Below are positions 46,282 to 55,727 of a stretch of DNA of 64,000 nt, one piece after another. A program made the translations under genes and the position numbers. Source of the stretch: Leucothrix pacifica (lineage in GTDB: Bacteria > Pseudomonadota > Gammaproteobacteria > Thiotrichales > Thiotrichaceae). The notes beneath the pieces were generated by a model. It was not told the origin of the DNA, did not search any database, and saw only the letters and a list, made by a program, of their open reading frames with translations. The stretch's first letter is position 1; every line of letters starts with the position of its first letter. Location of the stretch: NCBI RefSeq assembly GCF_003172875.1, contig NZ_QGKM01000023.1, positions 1 to 64,000 on the forward strand, written 5' to 3'.

Positions 46282-47094
46282 TTACGCCGCAGGCTTAAAA
46301 AACACATCCAAACTATTCTGGTACACCTTTGGCAATAACTCATCCAGCGGAATGTTTTTCACCACGCCAATGTGCTCGGCAATAAACGGCAGGTACTTCG
46401 GCTCGTTCGGTTTGCCCCGGTAAGGCACTGGGGTTAAATACGGTGCGTCGGTTTCAAATAAAATCTGCTCCATCGGCGTCAGCTCGACAATCTCGCGCAC
46501 ATTTTCCGCGGTTTTAAAGGTACTAATGCCATTAAAACCCAGATGAAAACCTTCTCCCAGACAATACTCCGCCAGTGCCCTGCCAGAGGTAAAGCTGTGA
46601 ATCACACCGCGTTTGGGCATCTGCCCGACAAAGTTCTGTAAAATCGCCTGCATGTCTTCATCCGCTTCACGCGTGTGCACCACAATCGGCATCTCCAGAT
46701 CAATCGCAATCTGTAACTGCTGCTCAAAGGCATTGCGCTGCTTGGTGCGGTCGGAGTGATCGTAGTAATAATCCAATCCAATTTCACCGATGGCGAGAAT
46801 CTTTTTATCCACTGCATTTTCACGGATTTTTTGGCCAACGTCATCGGTGTAATCGTTGGCATCGTGTGGGTGAATGCCCTGTGTGCCGTAAACAATCTCA
46901 TGCTCGCGGGTAATGCCCATCACGGTATCCAGATTATCCGGTGACACACCGATGGTGATAATACGTTCGATATTTACCGCTTGTGCGTTGGCAATGGTAT
47001 CGGCCAGTGCGTCGCCCTCTAAATAATCGAGGTGGCAGTGGGTTTCGATAATGGGATGATCGAAAACGGGGATGTTGCGCTTTTTACTGGCCAT
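46282..47094 (-). CDS. TatD-family metal-dependent DNase
   Basis: A 270-residue TIM-barrel hydrolase. The HxH metal site is in ETHCHLDYLEGD. The remaining family motifs are GIHPHDAND, GEIGLDYYY, VVHTREADED, GVIHSFTSG and LFETDAPYLTP. This is the YcfH/YabD branch of TatD, a cytoplasmic 3'-5' exonuclease/deoxyribonuclease-like family. Length is normal. It is followed downstream by a strong terminator and preceded by the DUF1703 gene on the same strand, 86 bp away. Confidence 0.92.
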   Translation of the reverse strand: MASKKRNIPVFDHPIIETHCHLDYLEGDALADTIANAQAVNIERIITIGVSPDNLDTVMGITREHEIVYGTQGIHPHDANDYTDDVGQKIRENAVDKKILAIGEIGLDYYYDHSDRTKQRNAFEQQLQIAIDLEMPIVVHTREADEDMQAILQNFVGQMPKRGVIHSFTSGRALAEYCLGEGFHLGFNGISTFKTAENVREIVELTPMEQILFETDAPYLTPVPYRGKPNEPKYLPFIAEHIGVVKNIPLDELLPKVYQNSLDVFFKPAA

Positions 47095-47180
47095 GATGTG
47101 TATTTGCTGAGTGTGATTATGTTGTGGGGATTGTCGTTAATCCTGAGCGGCACTGCAAGGGTTTGACTGCATTTGATGCT

Positions 47181-48725
47181 TTAGCGCTGCTCAACCTCAA
47201 AAGTCACAATATTGCGATCTTCCTTACTAAACTCCACGCCAATTAGGTGAATCGGTTGGTTCAGGCCGCGATATTTATCCGCGTATTGCTTGTCTTTAAT
47301 CTGCTGCAAAGCCTTACCATTGGGCGCTAACTCAACCACTTTAAATTCAAATAAATAGACCTGCTGATTGAATTTCAGCGTCATATCCAAGCGACCGTGA
47401 TTAGTGCAGTCCTCAACAATCACATCTAACCCCAAAGCCGCAAAATAAGAATAGAACACGCTGGAGTAAAAACCTTCAAAGGACTGAATATTGTTACTGG
47501 TATACCAATGGTGTGGAATGCTGGCAAAGAAGGAATGGAACAAGGTTTTAAGGCCGTCAAAGTCATTACTCATCAGCAAGTCATACAACCGAATACTCTG
47601 ATCTGACTGTGCACTTTTATTTTGCGTAAAGGTGTTTAGCAACAACTCATTCAGGCTTTGGTATACCTCCTGATTGGGATAACCCAAGGTGTAATAAATC
47701 TGTCCGCCAACCTGGCGCTGACCTTTAATCGTGAGATAGCCCGTTTGAAACAGCAACGCCTCTGTTGTCATATCGTCCACATCAAAACTGGATAACATAC
47801 TGCTGCTACTATGCATACTATCCAGTGCCAACGACGGTACATGCCGCTTAAATAACAAATCGATTAAAAACGTAGGTGTGCCCGTTGCAAACCAGTAATT
47901 TTGGAAAGTGCGTTTTTTGAAGAGATTTAACACATCATAAGGGTTATAGACATGCTCACCCAACCAGTTATAGCCGTTATACCACGCTTTAATTTGCTCA
48001 CGGTCTAAGCCTGCTAACTCAGGTGCAAACACAGTATCAATATCATCATCGGTATAACCACACAGGCTGGAGTATTCAGCATCCAGAGTAATATCGAAAA
48101 GATTGTTCAGGCCGGAAAATAAGCTGACTTGAGAGAACTTACTGACACCGGTTAAAAACGTGAACTTGATGTGTGCGTCATGATCCTTGATCGTGCCATA
48201 AAATCCACGCAGCAGGTCACGGTTGTTACGTGCAAGCTCGGAGTCTTGCAGCGCATCTAAAATCGGCTTGTCATACTCATCAATTAACACAACAACAGAC
48301 TGACCGCTGCACTTTTCTGCCTGAGTGATCAGGGCTTTAAACCGTCCTGAAAAAGTCTCATAAATCGTCGGTACCCCGTAAGCCTGCTCTAAGACATGCA
48401 ACTGCTCTGAAAGCACCTTGTCGGCTTCCCCTTGTTGCGCGTAATGACCACCGCTAAAGGTAAAGCGCAAGACCGGATACTTCACCGACCAATCCCACTG
48501 ATCATACGCGAATAAGCCCTGAAACAACGGCTCATTACCTTCGAACATTTCTTTTAATGTGTCTAAAAAAAGGCTCTTACCAAAACGACGGGGGCGTGAG
48601 AGGAAGTAGCTCTTGCCTTCATTAATCAGTTTTAATGCTAACGCGGTTTTATCCACGTAGTAATAATCACCCGTACGAATTTCGCGGAAGTTTTGAATAC
48701 CAAGGGGTAATTTACGTCGTTTCAT
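47181..48725 (-). CDS. AAA-ATPase-like protein with DUF1703 nuclease domain (copy 2)
   Basis: A 514-residue protein. The family opening is LPLGIQNFREIRTGDYYYVDKT, the P-loop-like segment [15 protein letters not shown], and the Walker-B-like segment VVVLIDEYDKPILD. The C-terminal nuclease-like core is GRLDMTLKF followed by YLFEFKVVEL (D...E-x-K). It resembles the protein at 15612 in architecture but is shorter and clearly diverged, so the two are old paralogues. It is transcribed toward tatD. Function unproven; the presence of several such genes per genome is usual. Confidence 0.88.
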   Translation of the reverse strand: MKRRKLPLGIQNFREIRTGDYYYVDKTALALKLINEGKSYFLSRPRRFGKSLFLDTLKEMFEGNEPLFQGLFAYDQWDWSVKYPVLRFTFSGGHYAQQGEADKVLSEQLHVLEQAYGVPTIYETFSGRFKALITQAEKCSGQSVVVLIDEYDKPILDALQDSELARNNRDLLRGFYGTIKDHDAHIKFTFLTGVSKFSQVSLFSGLNNLFDITLDAEYSSLCGYTDDDIDTVFAPELAGLDREQIKAWYNGYNWLGEHVYNPYDVLNLFKKRTFQNYWFATGTPTFLIDLLFKRHVPSLALDSMHSSSSMLSSFDVDDMTTEALLFQTGYLTIKGQRQVGGQIYYTLGYPNQEVYQSLNELLLNTFTQNKSAQSDQSIRLYDLLMSNDFDGLKTLFHSFFASIPHHWYTSNNIQSFEGFYSSVFYSYFAALGLDVIVEDCTNHGRLDMTLKFNQQVYLFEFKVVELAPNGKALQQIKDKQYADKYRGLNQPIHLIGVEFSKEDRNIVTFEVEQR

Positions 48726-48841
48726 ACTGTGTCAGATAGTGGGTGATCAGAGCATTGAGTTTAGCATGAAATAAACCAGTCCGAACGCTATGCTGCGACT
48801 GTTGCTATCTGCACGGCAACCTAATGCTGTGAAACGAATAA

Positions 48842-48870
48842 AAGGCCCGGTAGCGTTCACTACCGAGCCT
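48842..48870 (-). terminator. Terminator of the DUF3316-like gene
   Basis: On the minus strand, GGCTCGGTAG and CTACCGGGCC pair with a 6-nt loop (one mismatch or wobble) and are followed by TTTTATT. It lies 40 bp after the stop codon at 48911. Confidence 0.85.
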
Positions 48871-48910
48871 CTGAGTTTATAACCGAAGGGTTATTTTTTG
48901 TGCTGATCTG

Positions 48911-49258
48911 TTAGTTGTCGCTTTCGTGCTCTTCGTAGCTCAGACCAACGTTAACGATACCAACATAACCTTTCTGGCCATTTGCGCTGACACGCTCTTC
49001 AGCGACTACAAAGCTGTCATCTGTTACTTTCAATGTACCTGACTCAACGATACCCAGAGGCGCTTCAACCTGATACTCCAGTACATTTGATGGAACACTT
49101 TTCAGCTGGTTCAGCTTGGTGATACCGGCGTTATAAGCTGCTGCTTTAGTTGGTTCGAAACCAGTCACTAATGTGTCTGAAGTGCTACGTGTGGTTGCGT
49201 TTGCACCCATGCTAGCGATTAAAAGTGTAGTTGCGATGGTTGCTGTTAGTGCTTTCAT
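48911..49258 (-). CDS. Small secreted protein, DUF3316-like
   Basis: A 115-residue protein with a signal peptide cleaved near residue 21 (GANATTRS). The mature part TGFEPTKAAAYNAGITKLNQL, then YQVEAPLGIVESGTLKVTDDSFVVAEERVSANG..GYVGIVNVGLSYEEH is reminiscent of the DUF3316 family of small periplasmic proteins known from Vibrio and relatives. Function unknown. It is monocistronic with a good terminator, divergent from the aldo/keto reductase. Confidence 0.7.
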   Translation of the reverse strand: MKALTATIATTLLIASMGANATTRSTSDTLVTGFEPTKAAAYNAGITKLNQLKSVPSNVLEYQVEAPLGIVESGTLKVTDDSFVVAEERVSANGQKGYVGIVNVGLSYEEHESDN

Positions 49259-49334
49259 AATTAATTCCTAAGTCATTGTTTGTTTAAGTGGGTTTACTAT
49301 GCAATATCAGCACTGACATCAACCTTTCAAAAAA

Positions 49335-50234
49335 ATGACATTATTGCCATTTGCGGAGTCGATCAAAGCAATTCACGCAGCGCTGGATAATGGCATTGCC
49401 TTGTTTGATACGGCTGCAGCGTATAGTGCGGGGCATTCAGAGCGGCTATTAGGCAAGGCTTTGAAGCACCATCCTGAGGCAGTGGTGGTGACTAAAATCG
49501 GTATTGGTATCAATGAGCAAAGCAAAGTATTGAGCTTTGATGAGTTTGAAGCGTCGTCTGTGATTTCGGCGATTGAGGCGAGTTTAAAACGGCTGGATCG
49601 GGACTGTGTTGATGTGGTGATGCTGCATTTAAATAGTCTGTCAGCAACGCAAGCTGCGCCATTGTTTGATGAGATGGAGAAGGCGCAACATGCCGGCAAG
49701 ATCAAGTCCTTTGGTTGGAGCACCGATTTTACCGCCAACGCCAAAGCAATGGCATCACACCCCGGTTTTGTTGCCATCGAGCACGCCATGCATGTGTTAA
49801 TGGATGCACCTAACATGCAACAGGTCGTTCATGACCATGATTTGTATGCACTGATCCGTTCCCCGCTGGCGATGGGCTTGCTGTCTGGTAAATACACAGT
49901 GGATTCCACGCTGCCAAGCGGTGACATCCGCACCAATAATCAGGAATGGACGAAATATTATATCGACGGCAAACCTAACCCTGATTATATCGAACGGTTC
50001 GATGCTGTGAGGGAGTTAATTCAAAGCGATGGCCGCACTGCGGTGCAAGGTGCATTGGCATGGTTGTGGGCTAAACATCCACGCAATATTCCGATACCGG
50101 GGGCACGCACAGTTAAGCAAATTGAGGGCTTGGCAACGGCTTTGCGCTTTGGCCCATTACCCACCTCAGTGATGCAGGAAGTCGATGCGCTGGTGGGTGA
50201 TGCCTTTATCAGCGACGGGGAAAGTGAGCGTTGA
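49335..50234 (+). CDS. Aldo/keto reductase, N-terminus apparently shortened
   Basis: A 299-residue NADPH-type aldo/keto reductase with the catalytic tetrad visible: Asp and Tyr in LFDTAAAYSAGHSE, Lys in VVTKIG, His in VVMLHLNS. The C-terminal GARTVKQIEG contacts the cofactor. The chain begins at ESIKAIHAALDNGI, so the usual first ~35 residues with strand 1 (GLGCMG type) are missing, and no Shine-Dalgarno precedes the ATG at 49335. Either the gene lost its 5' end or an upstream non-ATG start was disrupted. The barrel may be incomplete. Confidence 0.75.
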   Translation: MTLLPFAESIKAIHAALDNGIALFDTAAAYSAGHSERLLGKALKHHPEAVVVTKIGIGINEQSKVLSFDEFEASSVISAIEASLKRLDRDCVDVVMLHLNSLSATQAAPLFDEMEKAQHAGKIKSFGWSTDFTANAKAMASHPGFVAIEHAMHVLMDAPNMQQVVHDHDLYALIRSPLAMGLLSGKYTVDSTLPSGDIRTNNQEWTKYYIDGKPNPDYIERFDAVRELIQSDGRTAVQGALAWLWAKHPRNIPIPGARTVKQIEGLATALRFGPLPTSVMQEVDALVGDAFISDGESER

Positions 50235-50340
50235 TTGTGCGATAGGACGGATTCGTCGTCATACACGTGGCAAACCTTAGTGATAATTACTATACTCCTA
50301 CCCCTGAATCATCAATTAAAATAAACCAAAGGTAGCCCGT

Positions 50341-51279
50341 ATGACTTTCTCCGCGACAGAGCAATTTGCAGGTAAACCCGTAAAGCAATGGACGGTTGGT
50401 TCACCCTTGCCTGACCCTGCACAGTACGCCATTAAGCTGGTGGTTGAGCCTTATGAAGATGGCCCGACTTATCCAGAGTATTTTGCGCAGTTTATTGAGT
50501 TGTCAGGTCTGGAAACGATCGACACACTCATTATCGGTGCCTGGGGAGAGGCATACGAGGAAAACAGTAGTCTACCCATAAAACTTCTGGTGGAGCACAA
50601 AGATAAATTCGCCGCACTTACGGCCTTATTTATTGGTGACTTAATGCTGGAGGAAGCCGAGGTATCGTGGATTCAGCAATCCGATATTTCATCGGTTTAC
50701 TCAGCCTTTCCACGGTTGGAGCAATTAAAAATTCGCGGTGGTGAAGGCTTGTCATTAGGCAATCTGAGTCATGACCGCATTCAGTCGCTGATTATCGAGA
50801 CCGGCGGCCTTAGCAAGACAATACTGGAACAAGCACGGCTGGCGAATCTGCCTTCACTCACGCATCTGGAGCTTTGGTTGGGTGATGAAAACTACGGCTG
50901 TGATATTGGTGCCGATGACTTGCGTGCCTTCTTAAACGGTCTGGCAGCTCAGTTCCCAAAACTCGATTATCTCGGCTTGAGAAATTACAGTCTTGCGGAT
51001 GATCTGGCCGCGGTAATTAGCCAAGCCGATATTCCGGCTAGCTTGAGCACGCTGGACTTATCGCTGGGAGCACTCAGCGACAAAGGCGGTGAAAGCTTAT
51101 TAGCCAGTGACAAGTTTGGTGGACTGAGCACACTGGATTTGCATTACCACTTCTTGTCTGACGAAATGATGGCTAAGTTAGCCGCTGCAGAGCTCGCGCC
51201 AACCGTTCTATTGGGTGATCAAAATCAGGCGGATGAGTACGACGGTGAAATCTACCGGTATATCTTCGTTTCCGAGTGA
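50341..51279 (+). CDS. STM4015-family leucine-rich-repeat-like protein
   Basis: A 312-residue soluble protein with repeated leucine-spaced segments in the C-terminal half: SLTHLELWLGDENYG, LDYLGLRNYSL, LSTLDLSLGALSD and LSTLDLHYHFLSD. It is the first of five overlapping genes in the order STM4015-4014-4013-4012-4011, which is how I recognise it. Its TGA overlaps the GTG of the next gene. The repeats suggest a binding or scaffold partner for the operon's enzymes, or for a peptide substrate; this is not demonstrated. Confidence 0.82.
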   Translation: MTFSATEQFAGKPVKQWTVGSPLPDPAQYAIKLVVEPYEDGPTYPEYFAQFIELSGLETIDTLIIGAWGEAYEENSSLPIKLLVEHKDKFAALTALFIGDLMLEEAEVSWIQQSDISSVYSAFPRLEQLKIRGGEGLSLGNLSHDRIQSLIIETGGLSKTILEQARLANLPSLTHLELWLGDENYGCDIGADDLRAFLNGLAAQFPKLDYLGLRNYSLADDLAAVISQADIPASLSTLDLSLGALSDKGGESLLASDKFGGLSTLDLHYHFLSDEMMAKLAAAELAPTVLLGDQNQADEYDGEIYRYIFVSE

Positions 51280-52454
51280 TTAGCTCACCGCCAGACATTG
51301 GTTCGCAATGCATAATCCTTGGCAATAAATCAGACCCGCGCGTGCAAGGCTTTCTGCAGGCCCTGCAGCAGCGCGGTGTTAATGATGCCTCGGTAATCGA
51401 CTACACCGCGGACTGGTCGCAGTTACTGCCCTCATTAGTTAAGCCGGACACCCTGCTACGCATTGAGTCACCGGGTTTTGATCTGGCCGCGGTACGTCAG
51501 CTCATGCAGCGCGGTAATTCGCAACTTGAGGCAGAGGGATTGACGCCTATGTCTTCGCAGGAAATGACGGGTCTACCAGCCGAGAACGGGGCATTTATAC
51601 CTCCACATGCCGTGTACTTTGGCTTGCGACAGCGCTTGCTTGAATTGCAAGATTTACTGGCCGACACCTCCCATATTAGCTGTATGAATCACGTACCGGA
51701 TATTCTGACCTTTTATGATAAGCAAGCCTGTCACCAACAGCTGGCGCAGCATGATATCCCACAAGCCAGACCGCTTTATAATATCCAAAGTTACGATGCA
51801 CTGCGTGATGCGATGCAGCAACAAGGTTTAGCCAATGTGTTTATTAAAACCCGCTATGGCTCGGGGGCCAGTGGCATTATTGCGCTGAAAACAGCAGGAT
51901 CAAAGCTTCATGCTTACACCACTTTGGAACAGGCTGATGGCAGCCTACACAAGGCACGCCTCTATAACCGCCGCAAGCTCATTACCCTTACTGACGAATC
52001 TCGACTCAAACAACTGGTGAATCAGCTGTGCCAATGGGGTGTGCATTGTGAAGCGTGGATTCCTAAAGCGAGTCTTGACGGGCAAAGTTGTGATTGCCGG
52101 CTCGTGGTAGTCAATGGCGAACCGGAGTTTGCGGTACTTCGCAAAAGCCACACGCCAATGACTAATTTACACCTGCTAAATGATCGCGCGGATATCGCTA
52201 CCCTGCGCGATATTATGGATCAGCAGGATTGGGAGTCCTTACTCAATACTGCTCGTAAGCTGGCCGCTATCTTTCCTAAATCCTTTCACTTTTCACCGGA
52301 TATTGCCGTGCATCAAAACAAACAGCGTCATAGTGTGTTGGAGGTGAATGCCTTTGGCGACTACATTCGTCATTGCCAAGTCAATGGCATGAATTCTTAT
52401 GAATGGGAGCTGGAGCAATGGAGCAAGCGCAATGGAACCGGAGGCCATTCATGA
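51276..52454 (+). CDS. STM4014-family protein, ATP-grasp-like
   Basis: A 392-residue protein from a GTG start (GTGA overlap with the previous stop). The C-terminal two thirds look like an ATP-grasp ligase: DKQACHQQLAQHDIPQARPLY, the VFIKTRYGSGASGIIAL nucleotide-binding loop, CDCRLVVVNGEPEFAVLR, and VLEVNAFGDY as the acidic metal site. It may join an amino acid or small molecule to a carboxylate. It is coupled to STM4013 by an ATGA overlap. Substrate unknown. Confidence 0.85.
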   Translation: MISSPPDIGSQCIILGNKSDPRVQGFLQALQQRGVNDASVIDYTADWSQLLPSLVKPDTLLRIESPGFDLAAVRQLMQRGNSQLEAEGLTPMSSQEMTGLPAENGAFIPPHAVYFGLRQRLLELQDLLADTSHISCMNHVPDILTFYDKQACHQQLAQHDIPQARPLYNIQSYDALRDAMQQQGLANVFIKTRYGSGASGIIALKTAGSKLHAYTTLEQADGSLHKARLYNRRKLITLTDESRLKQLVNQLCQWGVHCEAWIPKASLDGQSCDCRLVVVNGEPEFAVLRKSHTPMTNLHLLNDRADIATLRDIMDQQDWESLLNTARKLAAIFPKSFHFSPDIAVHQNKQRHSVLEVNAFGDYIRHCQVNGMNSYEWELEQWSKRNGTGGHS

Positions 52455-53281
52455 TTAATGCGGCAGCGGCCATCGGTTCGCACAATCTGGTGTTTATCAC
52501 TTTTGATACGCTGCGATACGATGTGGCTGAGCGAGCGATGCAAGAGAACCGCACCCCTTTTCTGGCATCACTCTTACCAGAGGGACAATGGGAAAAGCGC
52601 CAGACACCGGCGACTTTTACCTATGCTGCGCATCATGCGTTTTTCGCTGGCTATTTACCAACGCCCGTGCCCAAACCGTTGGATTATCAGCGTTTATTCG
52701 CCTGTAGTTTCGAAGGCAGTGCAACGACCGGACAGTCCACATGGGTGACGCAGCATAGCAACATTATTGAAGGCTTGGCTGCGGTCGGCTATCACACCCT
52801 GTGTATTGGTGGGGTAGGATTTTTCAATCAGCAAAATGCGCTGGGGCGGGTATTACCGGATCTGTTTATGGAAAGTCATTGGTCGCGTGAGCTTGGGGTG
52901 ACGGATGCGCACTCTACACAACATCAGGTAGCGCTGGCTTGCCAACGTTTAAAGGCATTGCCAGTCGATCAGCGTTATATGCTGTTTATTAATCTCTCTG
53001 CCATGCATCAGCCCAATTGCATTTTCAGCCCGCCAGACACTGGTGGCAAACGCCCGCAAGGTGATTCACCACAAACACAGCTGGATGCGTTGGCGTATGT
53101 GGACACTCAGCTTGCGCCGCTGTTTTATACGGTACGCACCCGAGGTGACAGTTTGTGTATTTTATCCAGTGATCACGGCACGAGTTATGGTGATGATGGA
53201 GTGTGGGGACATGGTGTAGCACATCCTAGTGTGTGGGAAGTGCCTTATCGTGAGTTTATTTTAAAGGCTGGGGCTTCATGA
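52451..53281 (+). CDS. STM4013/SEN3800-family sulfatase-fold protein
   Basis: About 276 residues from ATG 52451 (ATGA overlap with the upstream stop). It belongs to the alkaline-phosphatase/sulfatase superfamily: FITFDTLRYDVAE opens with the metal-binding aspartate, LFINLSAMHQPN follows, and LSSDHGTSYGDDGVWGHGVAH supplies the DH/H metal ligands. The position of the classical cysteine/threonine nucleophile is replaced by a TPATFTYAAHHA segment. It probably hydrolyses a phosphate or sulfate ester or transfers a group. The stop overlaps STM4012. Confidence 0.85.
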   Translation: MINAAAAIGSHNLVFITFDTLRYDVAERAMQENRTPFLASLLPEGQWEKRQTPATFTYAAHHAFFAGYLPTPVPKPLDYQRLFACSFEGSATTGQSTWVTQHSNIIEGLAAVGYHTLCIGGVGFFNQQNALGRVLPDLFMESHWSRELGVTDAHSTQHQVALACQRLKALPVDQRYMLFINLSAMHQPNCIFSPPDTGGKRPQGDSPQTQLDALAYVDTQLAPLFYTVRTRGDSLCILSSDHGTSYGDDGVWGHGVAHPSVWEVPYREFILKAGAS

Positions 53282-54696
53282 CGAATCGAGATGTGACCGA
53301 TACAACTACAACTGACCCTAACGTGACGAATCCGGGCATGATTAATGCAAAGTTTGCTGACACTTTTATGACTGAACAAGCCACGCGTTTATCCGACTAC
53401 TTAGCGGGCAAGCCGTATCTTAATTATGTGTATTCCTACCCACATAAAACCAGCTATCGCGACTTTGAGACACCACGTTCACTGCGCGACTACTGGGCGG
53501 ATGAGGACAAACGTTCGTTGTTTTTGTATCTGCATATTCCGTTTTGTGAGATGCGCTGCGGCTATTGCAATTTATTCACCACAACCAATCCAGAACAGGA
53601 TTTGGTGACGGATTACCTCGCAGCACTGGAACGTCAGGTGCAGGTTACTGCAGAATTTTTGCAGCATGACTTTCACTTTGAGCAACTCGCCTTTGGGGGC
53701 GGTACACCCAGTTATTTATTGCCAGAGCAGCTACAGAGCTGCTTTGATTTATTGGAACAGCATTTACAGGTAAAACAATTACCAGCATCCGTAGAAGTCT
53801 CCCCTGCTACTGCCGACCATGAGCGTTTAGCGGTACTAAAAGCAGCAGGAGTTGAGCGCATCAGTATGGGTGTGGAAAGTTTTGATGCCGCCGACTTAAA
53901 AGCGCTAGGTCGACCACAAACGCCTGCACTGGTGGATAGCGCTTTGCACGCGATTAAAGACAGCGGTATTCCCCGTCTGAATATTGATCTGATTTACGGT
54001 AGTGCGAATCAGTCCTTACAAAGCTGGTTATATAGTGTGGATCAGGCACTGGCTTGGTCACCGGAGGAGATTTTTATCTATCCGCTATATATTCGCCCAT
54101 TGACCGGGCTAGGCCGCAAAGCCCGACAAGAAACAGAGGATCAACGCCTCACCGCTTATTTTGCGGCACGAGAGCGTTTACTGGATGCAGGTTACGAGCA
54201 GTCATCCATGCGTATGTTTACCCGCTCTGATGCACCGGCTCAGACTGGCCGTTATCGCTGTCAGGAAGAGGGCATGATCGGCCTTGGTGCGGGTGCGCGT
54301 TCTTACACCCGCTCGCTGCATTACTCCGGACATTATGCGGTGACTAAACCACAAATCCGGCAAATTATTCAGGATTACATCAACACGCCGTCAGCTAATT
54401 TTGCACAGGCTCATTACGGCATTGAAATTGGCAGTGAGGATCAGCGACGTCGTTATGTGTTGCTGGGTTTATTACAAGTATCAGGCATCGCCTTTGATGA
54501 GTACCAGCAGCAATTTCAACGCAAGCTGCTGGAGGATATACCTCAGCTCACTTTATTGGTTGATCAGGGTTTGGCAGTGATCCGTGAGCACGATATACGC
54601 CTGACAGAGAAAGGCATCGCTTATTCGGATCTGATCGGTAGTTGGTTGTTTACCAATACTATCCGTGATCGCATGCAAGCCTGGGAATGGCAGTGA
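53278..54696 (+). CDS. STM4012-family radical SAM protein (HemN-like)
   Basis: A 472-residue radical SAM enzyme. The cluster motif is CEMRCGYCNLF (CxxxCxxC) near residue 92, followed by FGGGTPSYLL, VEVSPATAD and ERISMGVESFD. This is the HemN-like layout, but the protein is not coproporphyrinogen oxidase by context. An Asp/Thr-rich N-terminal tail precedes the barrel. ATGA overlap with STM4013 and TGATG with STM4011 show tight coupling. It generates a 5'-deoxyadenosyl radical; the substrate is unknown. Confidence 0.9.
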   Translation: MTNRDVTDTTTTDPNVTNPGMINAKFADTFMTEQATRLSDYLAGKPYLNYVYSYPHKTSYRDFETPRSLRDYWADEDKRSLFLYLHIPFCEMRCGYCNLFTTTNPEQDLVTDYLAALERQVQVTAEFLQHDFHFEQLAFGGGTPSYLLPEQLQSCFDLLEQHLQVKQLPASVEVSPATADHERLAVLKAAGVERISMGVESFDAADLKALGRPQTPALVDSALHAIKDSGIPRLNIDLIYGSANQSLQSWLYSVDQALAWSPEEIFIYPLYIRPLTGLGRKARQETEDQRLTAYFAARERLLDAGYEQSSMRMFTRSDAPAQTGRYRCQEEGMIGLGAGARSYTRSLHYSGHYAVTKPQIRQIIQDYINTPSANFAQAHYGIEIGSEDQRRRYVLLGLLQVSGIAFDEYQQQFQRKLLEDIPQLTLLVDQGLAVIREHDIRLTEKGIAYSDLIGSWLFTNTIRDRMQAWEWQ

Positions 54697-55592
54697 TGAC
54701 AACAGAACAAGCAGAACACCACACACGCGATCAGCCGCTGAGTATTTTATATCGAGGCTCTTTGCTGAGTTGTAATTATGACTGTGGCTATTGTCCTTTT
54801 GCCAAAGCGCAGGACAGCCGCGAGTCACTGGCGCGGGATGCGGTGGAGTTGCAGCGCTTTGTGGACTGGGTCAGTCAGCAGACTCGCCCTATTCGAATCT
54901 TATTCACACCGTGGGGCGAGGCCTATATTCGTCGTTATTATCAGCAAGCTATGGCGCAACTGGGTAACATGCCGCAGGTACGGCGCGTTGCTATTCAGAC
55001 TAATTTATCACTCACCACTGACGCCATTGAGCGATCTTATAGTGAGACATTAGCGCTATGGTGTACCTATCATCCCAGCCAAACCACTGCCGAGGCATTT
55101 CTGGAAAAGTGTGCCTTCTTAAAAGGGAGAGGCATTCGTTTTAGCGTGGGCATGGTGGGCAATCGTGATGAACTGGGGCAGATTGAAACGATGCGCAAGG
55201 CGCTCCCTGATGATGTGTATTTGTGGGTGAATGCCAACCGTGATGAACAGGCAGATTATCAGGCGCAAGAATTGGCGATGCTGAAGCAGATTGATCCCTT
55301 GTTTGAGCAAAATCTTCATCATTACCCGAGTTTAGGAAAAACCTGTCACACCGGCTCTGAGGTGATTTCAGTGGATGGCTCCGGCAATGTTCAACGCTGT
55401 CATTTCATTAAACAGTCACTGGGAAACCTGTACGACGGAACGTTTCAGCCGACATTAGCCCCTTGCACTAATCAGACTTGTGACTGTCATATCGGCTACA
55501 TTCACTTGCCACACTTGGACCTTAAAAAACACTATGGTGAAGGTTTACTGGAGCGAGTGCCAGAGACGATGACTCCACACCAGCACACCTAA
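54696..55592 (+). CDS. STM4011-family radical SAM protein
   Basis: About 298 residues from ATG 54696, which overlaps the STM4012 stop (TGATG); an ATG nine bases earlier is less likely. The radical SAM cluster site is SCNYDCGYCPFAK. Residues around TGSEVISVDGSGNVQRCHF and a C-terminal CTNQTCDCHIGY cluster suggest an auxiliary iron-sulfur centre like that of SPASM-type maturases. It is the last gene of the five-gene operon. Two radical SAM enzymes plus an ATP-grasp protein suggest a natural-product or modification pathway. Confidence 0.9.
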   Translation: MTTEQAEHHTRDQPLSILYRGSLLSCNYDCGYCPFAKAQDSRESLARDAVELQRFVDWVSQQTRPIRILFTPWGEAYIRRYYQQAMAQLGNMPQVRRVAIQTNLSLTTDAIERSYSETLALWCTYHPSQTTAEAFLEKCAFLKGRGIRFSVGMVGNRDELGQIETMRKALPDDVYLWVNANRDEQADYQAQELAMLKQIDPLFEQNLHHYPSLGKTCHTGSEVISVDGSGNVQRCHFIKQSLGNLYDGTFQPTLAPCTNQTCDCHIGYIHLPHLDLKKHYGEGLLERVPETMTPHQHT

Positions 55593-55727
55593 ATAATTAA
55601 TTTTCATTCGATTGATTTAATAATTTATCTGCAATTATCTGATTTTCTACTATTGTTGATTGAGTGAGCTTTGTTTATACAAAAAATATAACTAACACAG
55701 CTTGTTCAATAAACAGGGAGAAAACCA

